Source: Strigops habroptila (taxonomy: Eukaryota; Chordata; Aves; Psittaciformes; Psittacidae). From it: DNA of 64,000 nucleotides. The notes below the pieces were generated by a model. That model was not told the DNA's origin, did not search any database, and saw only the letters and a list, made by a program, of their open reading frames with translations. The position numbers and the translations under genes were made by a program. Shown in pieces: positions 25,101 through 37,300 of the stretch (the stretch's first letter is position 1; every line of letters begins with the position of its first letter). The DNA is taken from contig NC_044279.2 in the NCBI RefSeq assembly GCF_004027225.2, positions 32,342,705-32,406,704 on the forward strand. The letters are read 5' to 3'.

Positions 25101-25980
25101 ACTGGGTGCTGTTTCTCATTTACCAAGTTTTCACTGTATGGACTGAAGGAAAATTTCTCCTTTAAATAGCTTAAAATTAGAGGAATCAAGGTTATATGTG
25201 TCATGGGTCTAAATCCTTTTTGACTAATCAAGATTATTTTCGATATAATTCAAAATTCACATCTATACTTTTAGGGTTTTTAAGAAAGCTTGATCAGCAT
25301 TTTCAAGTAAAGAATGTTTTATCTGGCATACTGGAACTTTATTCTAGCTGTGGAGTAAGAATACTGGCAGGAGGTGTAAAGAGATTTGGAGGGTCATGAA
25401 ATGGTGTAACTTTTAATGGGCTACAGTGAAACCAGAACATGCTCAATTTAAAACACATATAACTATGAAACTAATTCTGCATGAGCCTTGCTTGATCTTT
25501 GCCTCGGCAAGACATCCTTCAGATGTATTCTGCTTAGCACATCAGCTCAGTTTTGAGAGCAGTTCACTTTTGGTGCTTGCAACACCATCAACTGGAAGAA
25601 TTTCCCAAGGAGCAGTCTAAATCCTATCTACCCTCTCCAGAAGTGCTGCTTCTAATACTGATGCTCGATTAACTTGCAATAAATGAGAATGAGCAGCGGT
25701 GAAGACTCCCTTTCCCTGAAAGGTAAAATGGCAAAACCCCAATAAGCCTCACCATAAAATTATTTCCTCCAAAATGGGAAGCACTGATGAATACTCCCCC
25801 ACACATGTATCTTTACTTGATCATTTGATGGTAATCTGGAAATGCTTCCCTGCCTTTTATTGTAGGCAGACACTAGCAAATGCCATTTCAGAAGAATCCG
25901 GGCTACCAGAACTTGCTGGTCCTTCAGGTAGGAGCTAGTCAAACAGGGCAGGACTAGGACTTCAACAGGACAATCAGACA
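22120..25980. other. intergenic stretch, no gene recognised
   Basis: Short open frames only, with no motif or splice context that I can support, and no recognisable repeat family. Confidence 0.5.
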
Positions 25981-25983
25981 GTA

Positions 25984-26163
25984 AATTCAGGTTGACCTGA
26001 GAAGCTGTGGCTGCCCCATCCCTGGCAGTGTTCGAGGCCAGGCTGGGCAGAGCTTTGAGCTACCTGGTCTAGTGGGAGGTGTCCCTGCCTGTGGCAGGGG
26101 GGTTGGAACTAAGTGATCTTTAAGGTCCCTTCAACCCAAACCATTACATACTTCTATGATTCA
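25984..26163 (+). mobile_element. CR1 3'-end fragment
   Basis: The characteristic order is present: 'ccatccctggcagtgttc', 'gaggccaggctgggcagagc', 'gtggcaggggggttggaact', 'gatctttaaggtccct' and a degraded ATTCTATG tail. It is the sense 3' end, about 180 bp. Confidence 0.9.
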
Positions 26164-26169
26164 TACCCA

Positions 26170-28034
26170 CGTGTACGCAATCTGTCTGTCCATCCCTAAA
26201 GGTTTTAAGCAAAATATTCACATTACTGAATAGCATATAAAACATGGCACACTAAATGTCTTCAAGTGCCTTCTGCAGGTAGATATCTAGGCAGCTTACA
26301 CTCATGGGAGTTTGTAACTGCAGGAAGAGATGACTTCTTGATTTTCTGGAATTTCTTTTTTCTTTAAAAGCAAGCGTGGGAAATCACACATAAAGAATGA
26401 CATATAGTGCGAGACTAGGACTGCACAGCTGATGACTTAGGAGGCAGGACATGCACCAGGCAGGATACAGAACTCACCTGATCATGCATAAAGTTTATGA
26501 TACAAGCATCATCATTGCAATCTCAAGATTTTTAGCTGCAAATGTATCTAAATGTCACTTCCTAGATAATACAACTTAACAAGGGGAATAGTAGATTGTC
26601 CACCAAAAGGTAAAACATTAGGTAACAATTGTATGGCTTTTTGAGAGACGTACAATACAGTTCAAAAAGCTTTGGAGTTCAAGGCAAGAATAATCAGAAA
26701 CATTCATGGCATGCATGATGAGGAAAGCCAGACCAGATTATCATAATCATCTCTTTTGACTATAAAATATATGAATCTGACAGAAATTAAATTGTCCCTA
26801 TAAAACTACAGTGTTCTCCAAAAGGTTTTGCCTCTAACATGAAACACCTTATGTCTTTTTTCTCAACAAATGGATTCATAAATGTATGATAAAGAAAAAA
26901 AAAAATGTTCTGCTCCCATTTTGAGCTATAAAGCCTTGCAAATAAACAAAAAATGATACTTAATTCATAGAGTGATTTCCTTAAAGTGGATGAAGCAAGC
27001 AAATAATTTTAAGTAAAGCAGTTTTAATAATATTATTTGAGGCTACTTGCATTACATAGAATACTGCCCTGTCTTTGACACAGACAGATGCTAATGAGTA
27101 CTTACGGGCACCAGTTTAAATAGGAAGAAGTCAGGAATAAGACTACTACAGTATGTTAAGTACTTCTCTGAGATGGCTGCAGTGGCAGGTTTTCCAGTTG
27201 TAGTTCTGTTGCTTAGTGCATATTGGCTACAATTCTGCATATTGCCATTACAGTGTTGAAATACAGAATTGGTCACAAGAGATTTCACTAATGGTCTGAC
27301 AAAAGCCACTGAAATTCAGAGTTCAGAATATCGGAAGGCTCACCCACAGGAGAAAAGACAGGACTCACTGAATTGCTTTTCCCACTATGCATTCTCATCA
27401 AAGTGATTTAAGCATTCTTATAACTTCTTATAAGGTTACTTGGTTGTCTTTTAGTATTGCATACTTCATCAGGGTTATCAGCTGACCTGTGGCCATGCTA
27501 TTTAAAACTAATTGAATACTGATACAGGTGAGGACAGACAGAAAAACGTACTAAAAATGCTTACGTCTAATATGAACCTATTGTGTCACTTAATGAATTT
27601 CAAAGAGAATCCAAAGTTCTTGAGGTAAATAGGGTTATTCTTATCTCATGCACAAAAGGAATTAATTGGTCTGACTGCAATGAGAGATAAAAGTGATTCT
27701 CTATCACTGTGATTTTAATGAATATCACATACAGCACAGATGTATAAATCAGAGCACAACTTCAGCTTCGTGCTCTTCACTTCATTTTACTTACCATCAG
27801 TTCCTATTTCACTTTTAAGGTCAGTACAAGACTGGAAAAGATACAAAAAAAGACTGAATGTTGAAGAATATGTCTTAAATCATTAGTTGTTTGTCATTTT
27901 AATGATGTTAGACTTTAGCAAATTTATGAGGCATAAACTAGTTAGATTTACAATGTCCAAATATTGTTAGTCTTAGAAGACTGCTCATTTGAAGCCTGTG
28001 CTCTCTACTCAATTTACAAACTGCCCCTACTTCC
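26170..28034. other. region downstream of the DBX2 stop codon (3' UTR and flank)
   Basis: No other gene was recognised. The DBX2 3' UTR must begin at 28034 and run leftward. On the minus strand an ATTAAA at 27898-27903 is one candidate poly(A) signal; the true end cannot be fixed from sequence alone. Confidence 0.4.
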
Positions 28035-28355
28035 TTAGGCTGATGATGTAACTGCCTTATTTGCAGTGCCTTGGTCAGGATACAAGTACAGTGGGCTCTG
28101 TGATGAATTTGCTCTTGGAGGTGGTTGCATACTCATCAGTCTTTCAGAATTTCCTGGAGAAGTCTCCCTCCACCTTGGACTTGCTTGCTCCTGGGACATT
28201 TCCCACACAGATGGGCATGGGGAGGTAAAATTCATGGTGGATCGTGAGAGGTAGTTCTCCTGAAGACCTTCTTCTTGGAGGCACCTGTTTGAAAGCACTT
28301 CTTTTTCTTTGGAGTTTCGCCATTTCATCCTTCGATTCTGAAACCAAATTTTCAC
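28035..28355 (-). CDS. DBX2: DBX2 exon 4 (end of homeodomain, C-terminus)
   Basis: The acceptor TTAACTTGCAAACAG precedes GTGAAAATTTGG, encoding VKIWFQNRRMKW (homeodomain helix 3, residues 208-219), then a Ser/Pro-rich tail typical of DBX2 (SKEKEVLSNRCLQEEGLQ and a conserved CPSVWEM). The frame ends at TAA (28035-28037) after 106 residues. Confidence 0.97.
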   Translation of the reverse strand: MKIWFQNRRMKWRNSKEKEVLSNRCLQEEGLQENYLSRSTMNFTSPCPSVWEMSQEQASPRWRETSPGNSERLMSMQPPPRANSSQSPLYLYPDQGTANKAVTSSA

Positions 28356-31300
28356 CTGTTTGCAAGTTAATGAGAGTTTATTATCATTCTTTTTTTTAAA
28401 CAAGATTGTCCTAACAAGATTTTTTCTTTCCATCCCCTTAGTTTCATGTTCCTTCCTTATTCATGTTAAGTACATCCAGTGAAGCTGCCTGATTGATATT
28501 ATGTGAGGATTTTCCCATCACTATTTACTGGAACACGCTGCCCAGAGAAGTTGTAGATGTCCATCCCTGGATGTATTCAAGGCCAGTTTGGATGGGGTTT
28601 TGGTCTACTGGAAGGTGTCTCTGCCCATGGCAGGGGGGTTGGAAGTAAATGATCTTTAAGGTCCCTCCCAACACAACCATTCTCTGATTCTATGAAATAC
28701 TCTCCCTCACTTTCACCACCTCAAACAGGTGATTATTTGGCTTAGACTGGAAAAAACCCAGTGACTAGGGATAAAGCTATTTCCTATAGCAACATCCTTC
28801 TAGACAGAAAAGGATTCTCAGAGTAAGTTAGCATTGTCATTAACAAAACTAAGTGATGTTACCAGTGGTGTGAAGCCCTGTATTTAGAAGAGGCTCTAAG
28901 AACCATGCCCCATTCATAAGCATAGCTAACAATATATTTGCCACATAACTTCAAAATGTGTGTTGTAATGCACAGAGGATTTAAAGACATTTTGTCTGTC
29001 TGACTACAGTTCTCCGGCAGTTGCCTGGAATCCACGTGCTTTAGAGATAAAATCTGTTTTCAGAAACTTTGAGTTGCAAAGCTTGATTGCAAGTTTTCAA
29101 AGGCATTCATGAAATGCTGGGAAAAGCTTGGGGAAATACACATCTAGGAACAGGTTTTATGTGAAGAGAAGAAATGGTGGAGGGGATCAATCAAATTATT
29201 CAGACTGTTTTCTGTTTTCCCCTAAATATTTGCATTTAGTTCTAGTATTCAGATATTTGATATGAAGACAAAGGGGCTATGCATTCAAAGGTAGTATCAT
29301 TGCTTAGATGGCAGGCACTGTTACTCCAGCACAGCTGGTCAGAAAATTAAAGAAATAAACTTCACAGCAACTGCTCTTCCTTTCATGGGGGGGGGGGGGG
29401 GGAAGAAAAATAAGGAGAGAAAACAGACATAGATATCACCTGCTCCATCATTACCATTAAATTACTTTCCTCTAGTGGTAGTTGTTACCTATGTGTCATT
29501 CTATTTCCACCTCCCTCCCCCAGGCTCTCTTGAATATCAAGAACACAGATATAAAACTCAAGGGAATAATTGTAATATTAGGAATTTGAGTTTCATGTTG
29601 GGATATTTTTAGGCAGTGCACTGGTGAGTGCAATTATGCATTTTCATTGAAATAGTTTATGCTGCAGAGATTACTGCTCTGTTCATCATACTTAGAAGCA
29701 CCACACTCTGCTTCTGTTTACAGTGCTGTGATGGAGTCAGAGTCATTCAGGTTGCAAGGAACCACTCCAGACCACAAGATCTAACCTCCTGCACAAAGTG
29801 AAGCCAACTGAAAAGTTGGATCAAAATGTTGAGGGCCTTGTCAAGTTCTGAAAATCTCCAAGATAAAGATGATGAGAACTCCCATCACCATTCCAAAGAT
29901 TTTCTGTCTCCCCCCCAGACAGCTTCGGCCATACACATCTTAAAGCAGTTGCACTCCTGCTGCATGCAAAGAAGTAGATTTGTACTGTCACTCCCTCTTT
30001 TTCAGCTGTACACTAGAAAGCTGAATCTACTGCAGCACCTTCAGAATCAATTCTCTCAGCTCTAAGGATCTCTGTCCTTGTGTAGCCAAGTTTCTTTCCG
30101 TAGGGGTAGGTGCCTGTCTCTTGGGGCAGAATGATCTCAAAGCAAGTGCTGTTGATTTGCGCTGTCACTAGCTGTTAATCAGCAAGCGCAATGGGTGCTC
30201 AGAGGAATGCAGGAGGGATGTATGCTCTGCTGTTTTCTGCCTGGATCATTGCCTATCAAGCAGTGGGATGGCGCATAGTTCCCTACTCCTGACAGAGGGG
30301 GCTCTGTCAGACAGCAAAATGGGAGTTGGAAATGAATGCAGAGGTCATGTTTCTCCCACTGTGTGAAAATGGAGCGATCGACTTCTGAATATACACCTTC
30401 AGGAAATCAACCAGAAAACTGTTCAAACATTCCTTGGTTAAAACTGCCATTGATTTACTGAGGTCTTTGCTCAGTGAAGGAGTTCAGTTTTCTTCCTTCA
30501 AAGCCATTTTAAAAATTCTTTCCTCAAAAAGACAGAAAGTCACAGATGTTCTATCATTTCTTACCTGAGACTCCTTTAGACCCAGGTTAATGGCCAGTTT
30601 CTTCCTGTCTGTTTTACTAATATACTTCTGCTTCTGAAACATTTTCTCCAAAGCTTTCCTCTGGTCTTCAGAAAAGACAGCTCTTCTTAATATACCTCTT
30701 CGGGACTTGGAGTTAGACTCCTGCGTCAGAAGAGGCAGCACACTTTCCTCTCCTAGTGGAAATGGATAAGAGTTTCACATAATATCTAACACATATCAGA
30801 GAAATATTAAGTACTGTTTATTATACTGCTAGCATACTACTATCCCGCTTTTGATTTGTTGGTGTTAAAAGTGTGTTGTAATGCTTCAGTCATGTTCATT
30901 AAGAACTAAATCCTCAGTTGGATCTAGAGGTGTTGTCAGTGGTCAAGAGTCTCCCCTTGACATAGTAAAAAGTAAATCAGATGAGTTCATAGAGAAACAT
31001 TAACACATGGCCCATGCTACTGCAAAACTCAAACACAGTGAGGGAGAAACTCCACTTTCCTTGCCTGTTGTCATCACTGAGTGAGTTTTTCTATGAGTTT
31101 ATTTTCTCCTTGTGTGAAATGCAGAACCAGATACAAGTGGTCTGTAATACCGATTCAAAGAAACTAAATAGGCTTTCTTTACTTTTGTTTGCTAACAACA
31201 GGCTTTCAGACTGCACTGCTCCTCAGAAAATCCCTGGCCATTCACTTACTTATTCTGGAAACTGCAGCAATTTCTTTATTAGAGGATTTGAGGAGCACTT

Positions 31301-34300
31301 GGACTTACTCCATTCAGCTTGGTATCTAATCCTTTGACATCTCATAGCAAGTCCTGGGCAGGGGGGTGCATTTTTCAATGAATTCACTTACATCCCCTTG
31401 ATCCATGCCTAGAAGGATCCCTAGCCTGGAAAACAGCCTCAAAGTGGGGGGACAGTGCTGCACTGGAGAAGCGTTTGCATTGGCCCTTCATTGGCCTTAC
31501 AAAGAGCACAGAAAACACAAATCCAGATAAATCTCTCGCCTTCATCACACCCAATGAAGGCTAAATCCATTGTGCTTTCCCATGCTCCCTCTCCATAGAA
31601 GGATGTGGTGTATGGGGAGCAGTCCAGGGTGAGGCTTCCCCAGATGCTCACCCAGGGAGCAATACCAGAAGTCAGCTGAAAAGCGCCTGCCACCAAGCAC
31701 TGGATGTGCTGATTGCACAGGGCAGTTGCAAGCAGGCCAGGAAAGAACTGCTCTTTGACTCCAAAACCCTTGCCATGGCTATATAGCCACCGACACCTAC
31801 AGCCTTTCTGTAGGAGGGCAGCCACAAAGGTGGCTTTATTTTGTATCACATGCAGTTCAGACTCTAAAGGTGCACCTTTCCACGTACATGGGCCAAGACT
31901 GCCACCCGAGTTTATAGTTACAGCAGCTGCAAAGATGTGCTGCTGTTCAATTTCTATCAAGGATCTGATCCTTTTCATACTGAAGCTAATGGCAAATTCC
32001 CCATACAAAGCAGATTCCCTAAAAGACTGTACATTTTTTTGTGCAAAAGTCTATCTATTCTAGTGAGCTGTAGTGGTGGGGGTAGATTAAATACATTTGT
32101 TCAATAGATAGTGCTCTTAAAAATACTAATTAAATCCAGATGCAGCTTCTACTAACTGTTCCTTGGGGCTACACCACATTTCAACATCTGTAGAGTATAC
32201 ACATCTACACATGGGTATGTGTATCTTTAAACACCCACAGAGAAACAAACACACGTATACTGAGGATATTGCAGAACTATGTATGCATAATGATGAGAAA
32301 CTGAAGTGTAGACATGTGCATCTTGCAAAGCTGACCAAATGCTCTTGTGGTGCACGTGCAACTGGTTGATATTACATATATTACCCCTGTATCCTGTTTC
32401 CAGCTGTGACCAGTAGAGGAAGAATATCAAAAGCTGAGCAAGTGTGCAATGATCCTTCCCTAAAATACACTGCCACTGACTTAGGGACCATTGCATTCTG
32501 CTAGACATGTCTTTCTTGAATTTTTCTACACTTTAAGAACCTATCTTTATATTCATCCCTCATAACAGCCTGTGGCAGGAAGTAATTATTCTGATTTAAA
32601 ATGTTGCAGTGTAAATAAATCTAAATTTTATACAAATGTATTTCAATTTTAAAAATTATATCTGAGACCAGATACAAAAATCATAACCTACTCATTCCTG
32701 TCCTGATATTTATTACACAGTGAGACACAGTCCGACTTCATCCAAACCAGAATAAACTATCTGTAGAACAGAAGTCAAAATGCCACACGGGAGGTCTCTG
32801 CAAAGGGCAAGCCAGGTTCATATTTCTCTGAGGAGTGAACAGCCCTCTCATGACCCCCACCCCAAACTCCTCTCCTGCCCATGAGACTGGCAGCGAACAC
32901 TGGTCCTTCTTCCTCAAGCATGTTTTCTGTCCTTCCTACTCGAATTTGGTGAATTCAGGTACCTTTTCCAGCTAGTCTCTGAGTAGTTTCTGATGAATCA
33001 TCAGCCATTCTCAAGTTTACTGGAAGGTACAGTCTGACAGCAGAAAAGAGCTGGTACCTTCTCTCTCTTGGGATGAGAGACATCAGCAAGGGAAGAAGTG
33101 AATCACGACTGGTCCTTGCCTCCTAGCCTCCATTCCACAATGGAGTTGTCAGCCAAGGACAGAGGACGCCAGATTATGTGACCCCTTAAAATTTGTCTTG
33201 CCTGGTTGGTTGTTAACAGTCAATCAGCAAAGAAATAACCTCCTGCTGGAGCCCAGAGGCACCAATTAATTCCTGTACAGGCAGTATGTGGGATACAGCT
33301 TAACACCTGTATTAGACTAACTTAGCAGTGAAGAGACTACACACTCTAAGACACAGTATGTGACTGATTTTAAAAGATTAACTAAACAAAATTTAATGAT
33401 GAGCAGAATGTTTACAAGCATTAGCAACCAGCCACTGGGTCAAAAAACTTAAAACTCGTGTTTGTGATAATGAATACTCACCCCAATTGACCAGCCTAGA
33501 GATTTTTTTTAAGAATACCCCATATTCCAACATGAATTCCAACTGCTCACAAAAAAACTAAATTTCAATTTGCAGATTAAAGGATTTTTCAGTACAGTGG
33601 GATAGACAGTCATTCATACACTTCAACAATTCCATCAAAATGAAGTCAGTCAGTGTGCAGCCTGTCGCTCTGAACATGCATCAAAAGGTTTCGTGTTCTG
33701 CTGACATCAATGTGAATCTGTTACCAACTAATTCCTACGTTGCTCGTTTGATTTCTGTTTTGCTTCAGGGTTTGGTTTTTTTAAGCCTTTCCTTTGTATC
33801 CTAATATATAGTGATAAATGTCCTCTTAATCTGTGGAACAATCTTCATTTGCCTTCATGGCAGAGACCACCTTGAAGGAGCAAGTAAAAGCTTTAGTCAT
33901 GGTTTCCATTTTTTCATTTGAATTCAATACATTCTAGTTAAATGGACAATTAATAGGTCACTTCCAAAATAGTAGTGTATCAGTCCTGGTTAATAAACAA
34001 TCCCCACAGTTGATAATGGGCCTATGTATTCAGCAAGTCCCTGTATACACTCAGCTCATCCACTAAATCCCTTTTCAGGTAGACAGGGTTATATGGGAAG
34101 ATGAGCTAGAATGAGTCTATAAAAGTCAGTTTCATTCACTGCTTTATTTTTCAGTCAAGTGCTTTAAATGGTGTCCAGAAAATCTCTTGGAATGTGAGAC
34201 AGGAGAAAAGACTGGCACATAGAGTATTGCTTTATGGCCATACAAAAGGGCAACTGACCCTTGCCCAGGCCTTTTCAATGTGAAATGGTTCCTAAAGTTC

Positions 34301-37300
34301 ATCTGCACAGTGAAAAATTGTGGTGAGGTCGCGTGTGGATGAGTAAAGTGAAAGTGGTGATTGGTCATGGTGCTGTCAGCCATTGTGGGAGAGCTGGGGC
34401 CATGTAAAACGCTCTGTGGGAAAGTGTCAGCCCCCTAAAGAGGTGTTCAGAAACTTGCAGCTCATTAAACTGCCAGCATTTGCTGCCTCACTTGTCAAGA
34501 ATCATTCAACTTAGCAACTGCCCTCCTGAAACATTCATAAAACGCATGCACATAGTCAGGAAGGGTTTGAATGCGACTCTGATAAAAAAAGTATATGCTA
34601 GAGCATGCATAAGCTCCAGTTTTCATTTGGATTTGACATGCGATTTGTGCTTTCTCTCTGTTCTGAAGGGTGAGGTAACACTTCTTCTGTTTGCATTCCT
34701 GAGCTATAAATGGTAAAATCATGACTATCCATTCTTACACTATGGCATACAAACTTCCCAATCAAGGTTAAATTTAGATTTGGATTAAATGGAAGTGTTT
34801 TCCAGGTCTTAATCCTGAATGTATAGCTTATACCGGCCAAAATTCTCTTCACCTTCTTCAATTTTTTTGCATTAGAACTAAAAAAGAAAAACAAATTAAG
34901 CACGTGCATGCATTTGATTGCTACAAAAAGAACGTCTGTTTTATTTAAATAATGCTAGGGCTTCTTGACTCATAATTTATCCCTAACAGACATTAAAATG
35001 CAGCATCCACTTTAAGATCATTTAGCTCTTTTCTTATTTGCAAATGTTTATTGACAGAGATTTTTTAAAGAGTTACTGATTTTAAAGAATCTTTTCTGGC
35101 AAACTGAAAACAAGCAGCTTTCCTAGGTTAGCTCTGTCTGGGTGTCTCAATGCCATTAGAAGCCTCTGACAATTGCTCAGTGTACTTAAGTTTGATAAAT
35201 CTTTGGAAACCCTCTGAATAGGATTGCTGTGATTTTACTAAGGAATTAGCTGCTGCCATTGCATCACCAATTAGTTTTCCAGAACACATTAAATCCTGCT
35301 GCTTTGGTTTACAGAATAACTCAAGCATTACTGATGAAGCATAAAAACTTACTTGGAAAAGCAGTGGGGGATGCAGGGTGCTGACAGGACCCACCACAGC
35401 ATGCTGAGTAGAATGGCGGGGCTCGGAGAAAAAAGTGTTTGGAAAGAGCTGCAAGAAAAAAAAGCACAGATCTAATTGATTATCCATTGAGCTTAGGTGA
35501 TATTCATAACAACAGTCCTCCAAAAAGTCAGTATGTAAAGTCCTGCCCCACAAGTTCTTTTTCGTTTTTTCAAGATGGTGATATTTTTAAGGCAAACAAT
35601 GATAAACCAAGTAATTGCTCTTTAATTTAGTAAGGTTATTTTACATGTGTGGCTTAACTATAATATGCAAAACTCTAAATATATTTATCATAAGAATGAA
35701 ACTCTGCAGATTTGAAATTTACTTCTGTATGTGCTATAATTATGGTGGGGTTTTGGTAAATATTAGGATAGAATGCATTGTTTCAATAATTTATTGTTGA
35801 AATAGTAGGTATAAAGCATCTGAAAAAGTAATTTTAAACAATTCTAGCAAGCATGATATCCTAGAAAAAGAGAATGTAAAAGTGAATCCTGTCTCTTCTG
35901 CTTGTACTCCAATGTTGTTATTAGTACTCAAACAAATAAGGCCTTCAATAAATAATAAACCTTAATGAATAAATTTTATAAAACGCAATGAGACAATCTA
36001 GCTGAGCTCTACAGGCACAAACTGCAGGGCCTGATTCTGCTGTCCTGATAGTAAACTTGTTCTTGCTGGGAAAGTGCAAGAATTTAGAATTTAAAGAAAT
36101 TTAAATTTAGAATTTAAACTCAGAATTTAATAAGCCACTTGCTGAAGAAGACTCTCCTTAATACAATAAAAAATTGCAAAATCAATTTACAGAATTAGGT
36201 AGTATTTGGTTAAATTTCTATAGAATTTCTTGAACTAATGAATCAAAAGTGTCTCTTACGTCTTCATTATCTAATAATCTCTTAATTTTTTTCTATAAAG
36301 CTCATGGGTTTCTCCATTAATCTTAATTACCTTTTAATTTCTGCTTTTACTAGTCAACTATGAAATTTGGGATATTTTTTTCTTTTGAAAATAGATACAT
36401 CATGCTTGCTAGAGCTGTACACTTGTAAAATGTGATCAGCATCCAAACATTTATGTCACTTTCCTGGTTTGGCTTATGCAGAAAATAAACGGCTCTAGAC
36501 CCTGTACTGTGGCTTGTCCAAACCTCTAGAAATAACCTGATCCATTAAAAAATAATTAGAAAAAAGAAATAAGTGTACATTTAGATAAAACCCCTAAAAT
36601 ATCAATAATCAGGAGAAAGATAAGAAAATAGGTAAGTGTATCTAAGCCATATTGTTAATTTTAAAAGTTTTTTCAACTGGAATTACAAAGATCACTCAAA
36701 ATTAGGTTCCCAAGTACATATTAGGGCATAGTTTTATTAGGCATAGTTTTCTGACATTAAATCTGCTGTTCTTCCAAAGCAAGAAACTATTGCTGTAGAA
36801 GCCTGACTCTAAACATTTTTAAAGTAATTACCTCTATTTTTTATCTGAATTCATACAAGCTTCTTCAACTGTAATTACAAGTTGATAGGCATTTTACTGC
36901 TAGAGCTTTTCATTGACACTTTGCTATTTGTAATCAAATATAAATATACTCCAAGAGAACTAATTGCCTATATTCGAAGTGTATGCTTGCCAAACATTTA
37001 CAAAAAGGAATTATTTACGTTAGGCATTAGTATTCTAAAGCTTCTCTTCCACATGAGACAATCAAATGTGGAACCATGTCCTAAGGAAAGTAAACCAGCC
37101 AAGAACATGCAGCCAAGTATTACCTATCTTATGTATCCCAGGGGCCTCAATGCAACTGTGGGGTGTGGAAGCTGGAAAGGGTTTGACTAACTGAAGAAGC
37201 ACAGGAGATGGATAAGGTAAAGACCCACCAGATAATCTCAGCCATCCTCCTGAATATGAGAACTTGTTCTTGACAGTATCTTTTATCTGCTGCTAACATT

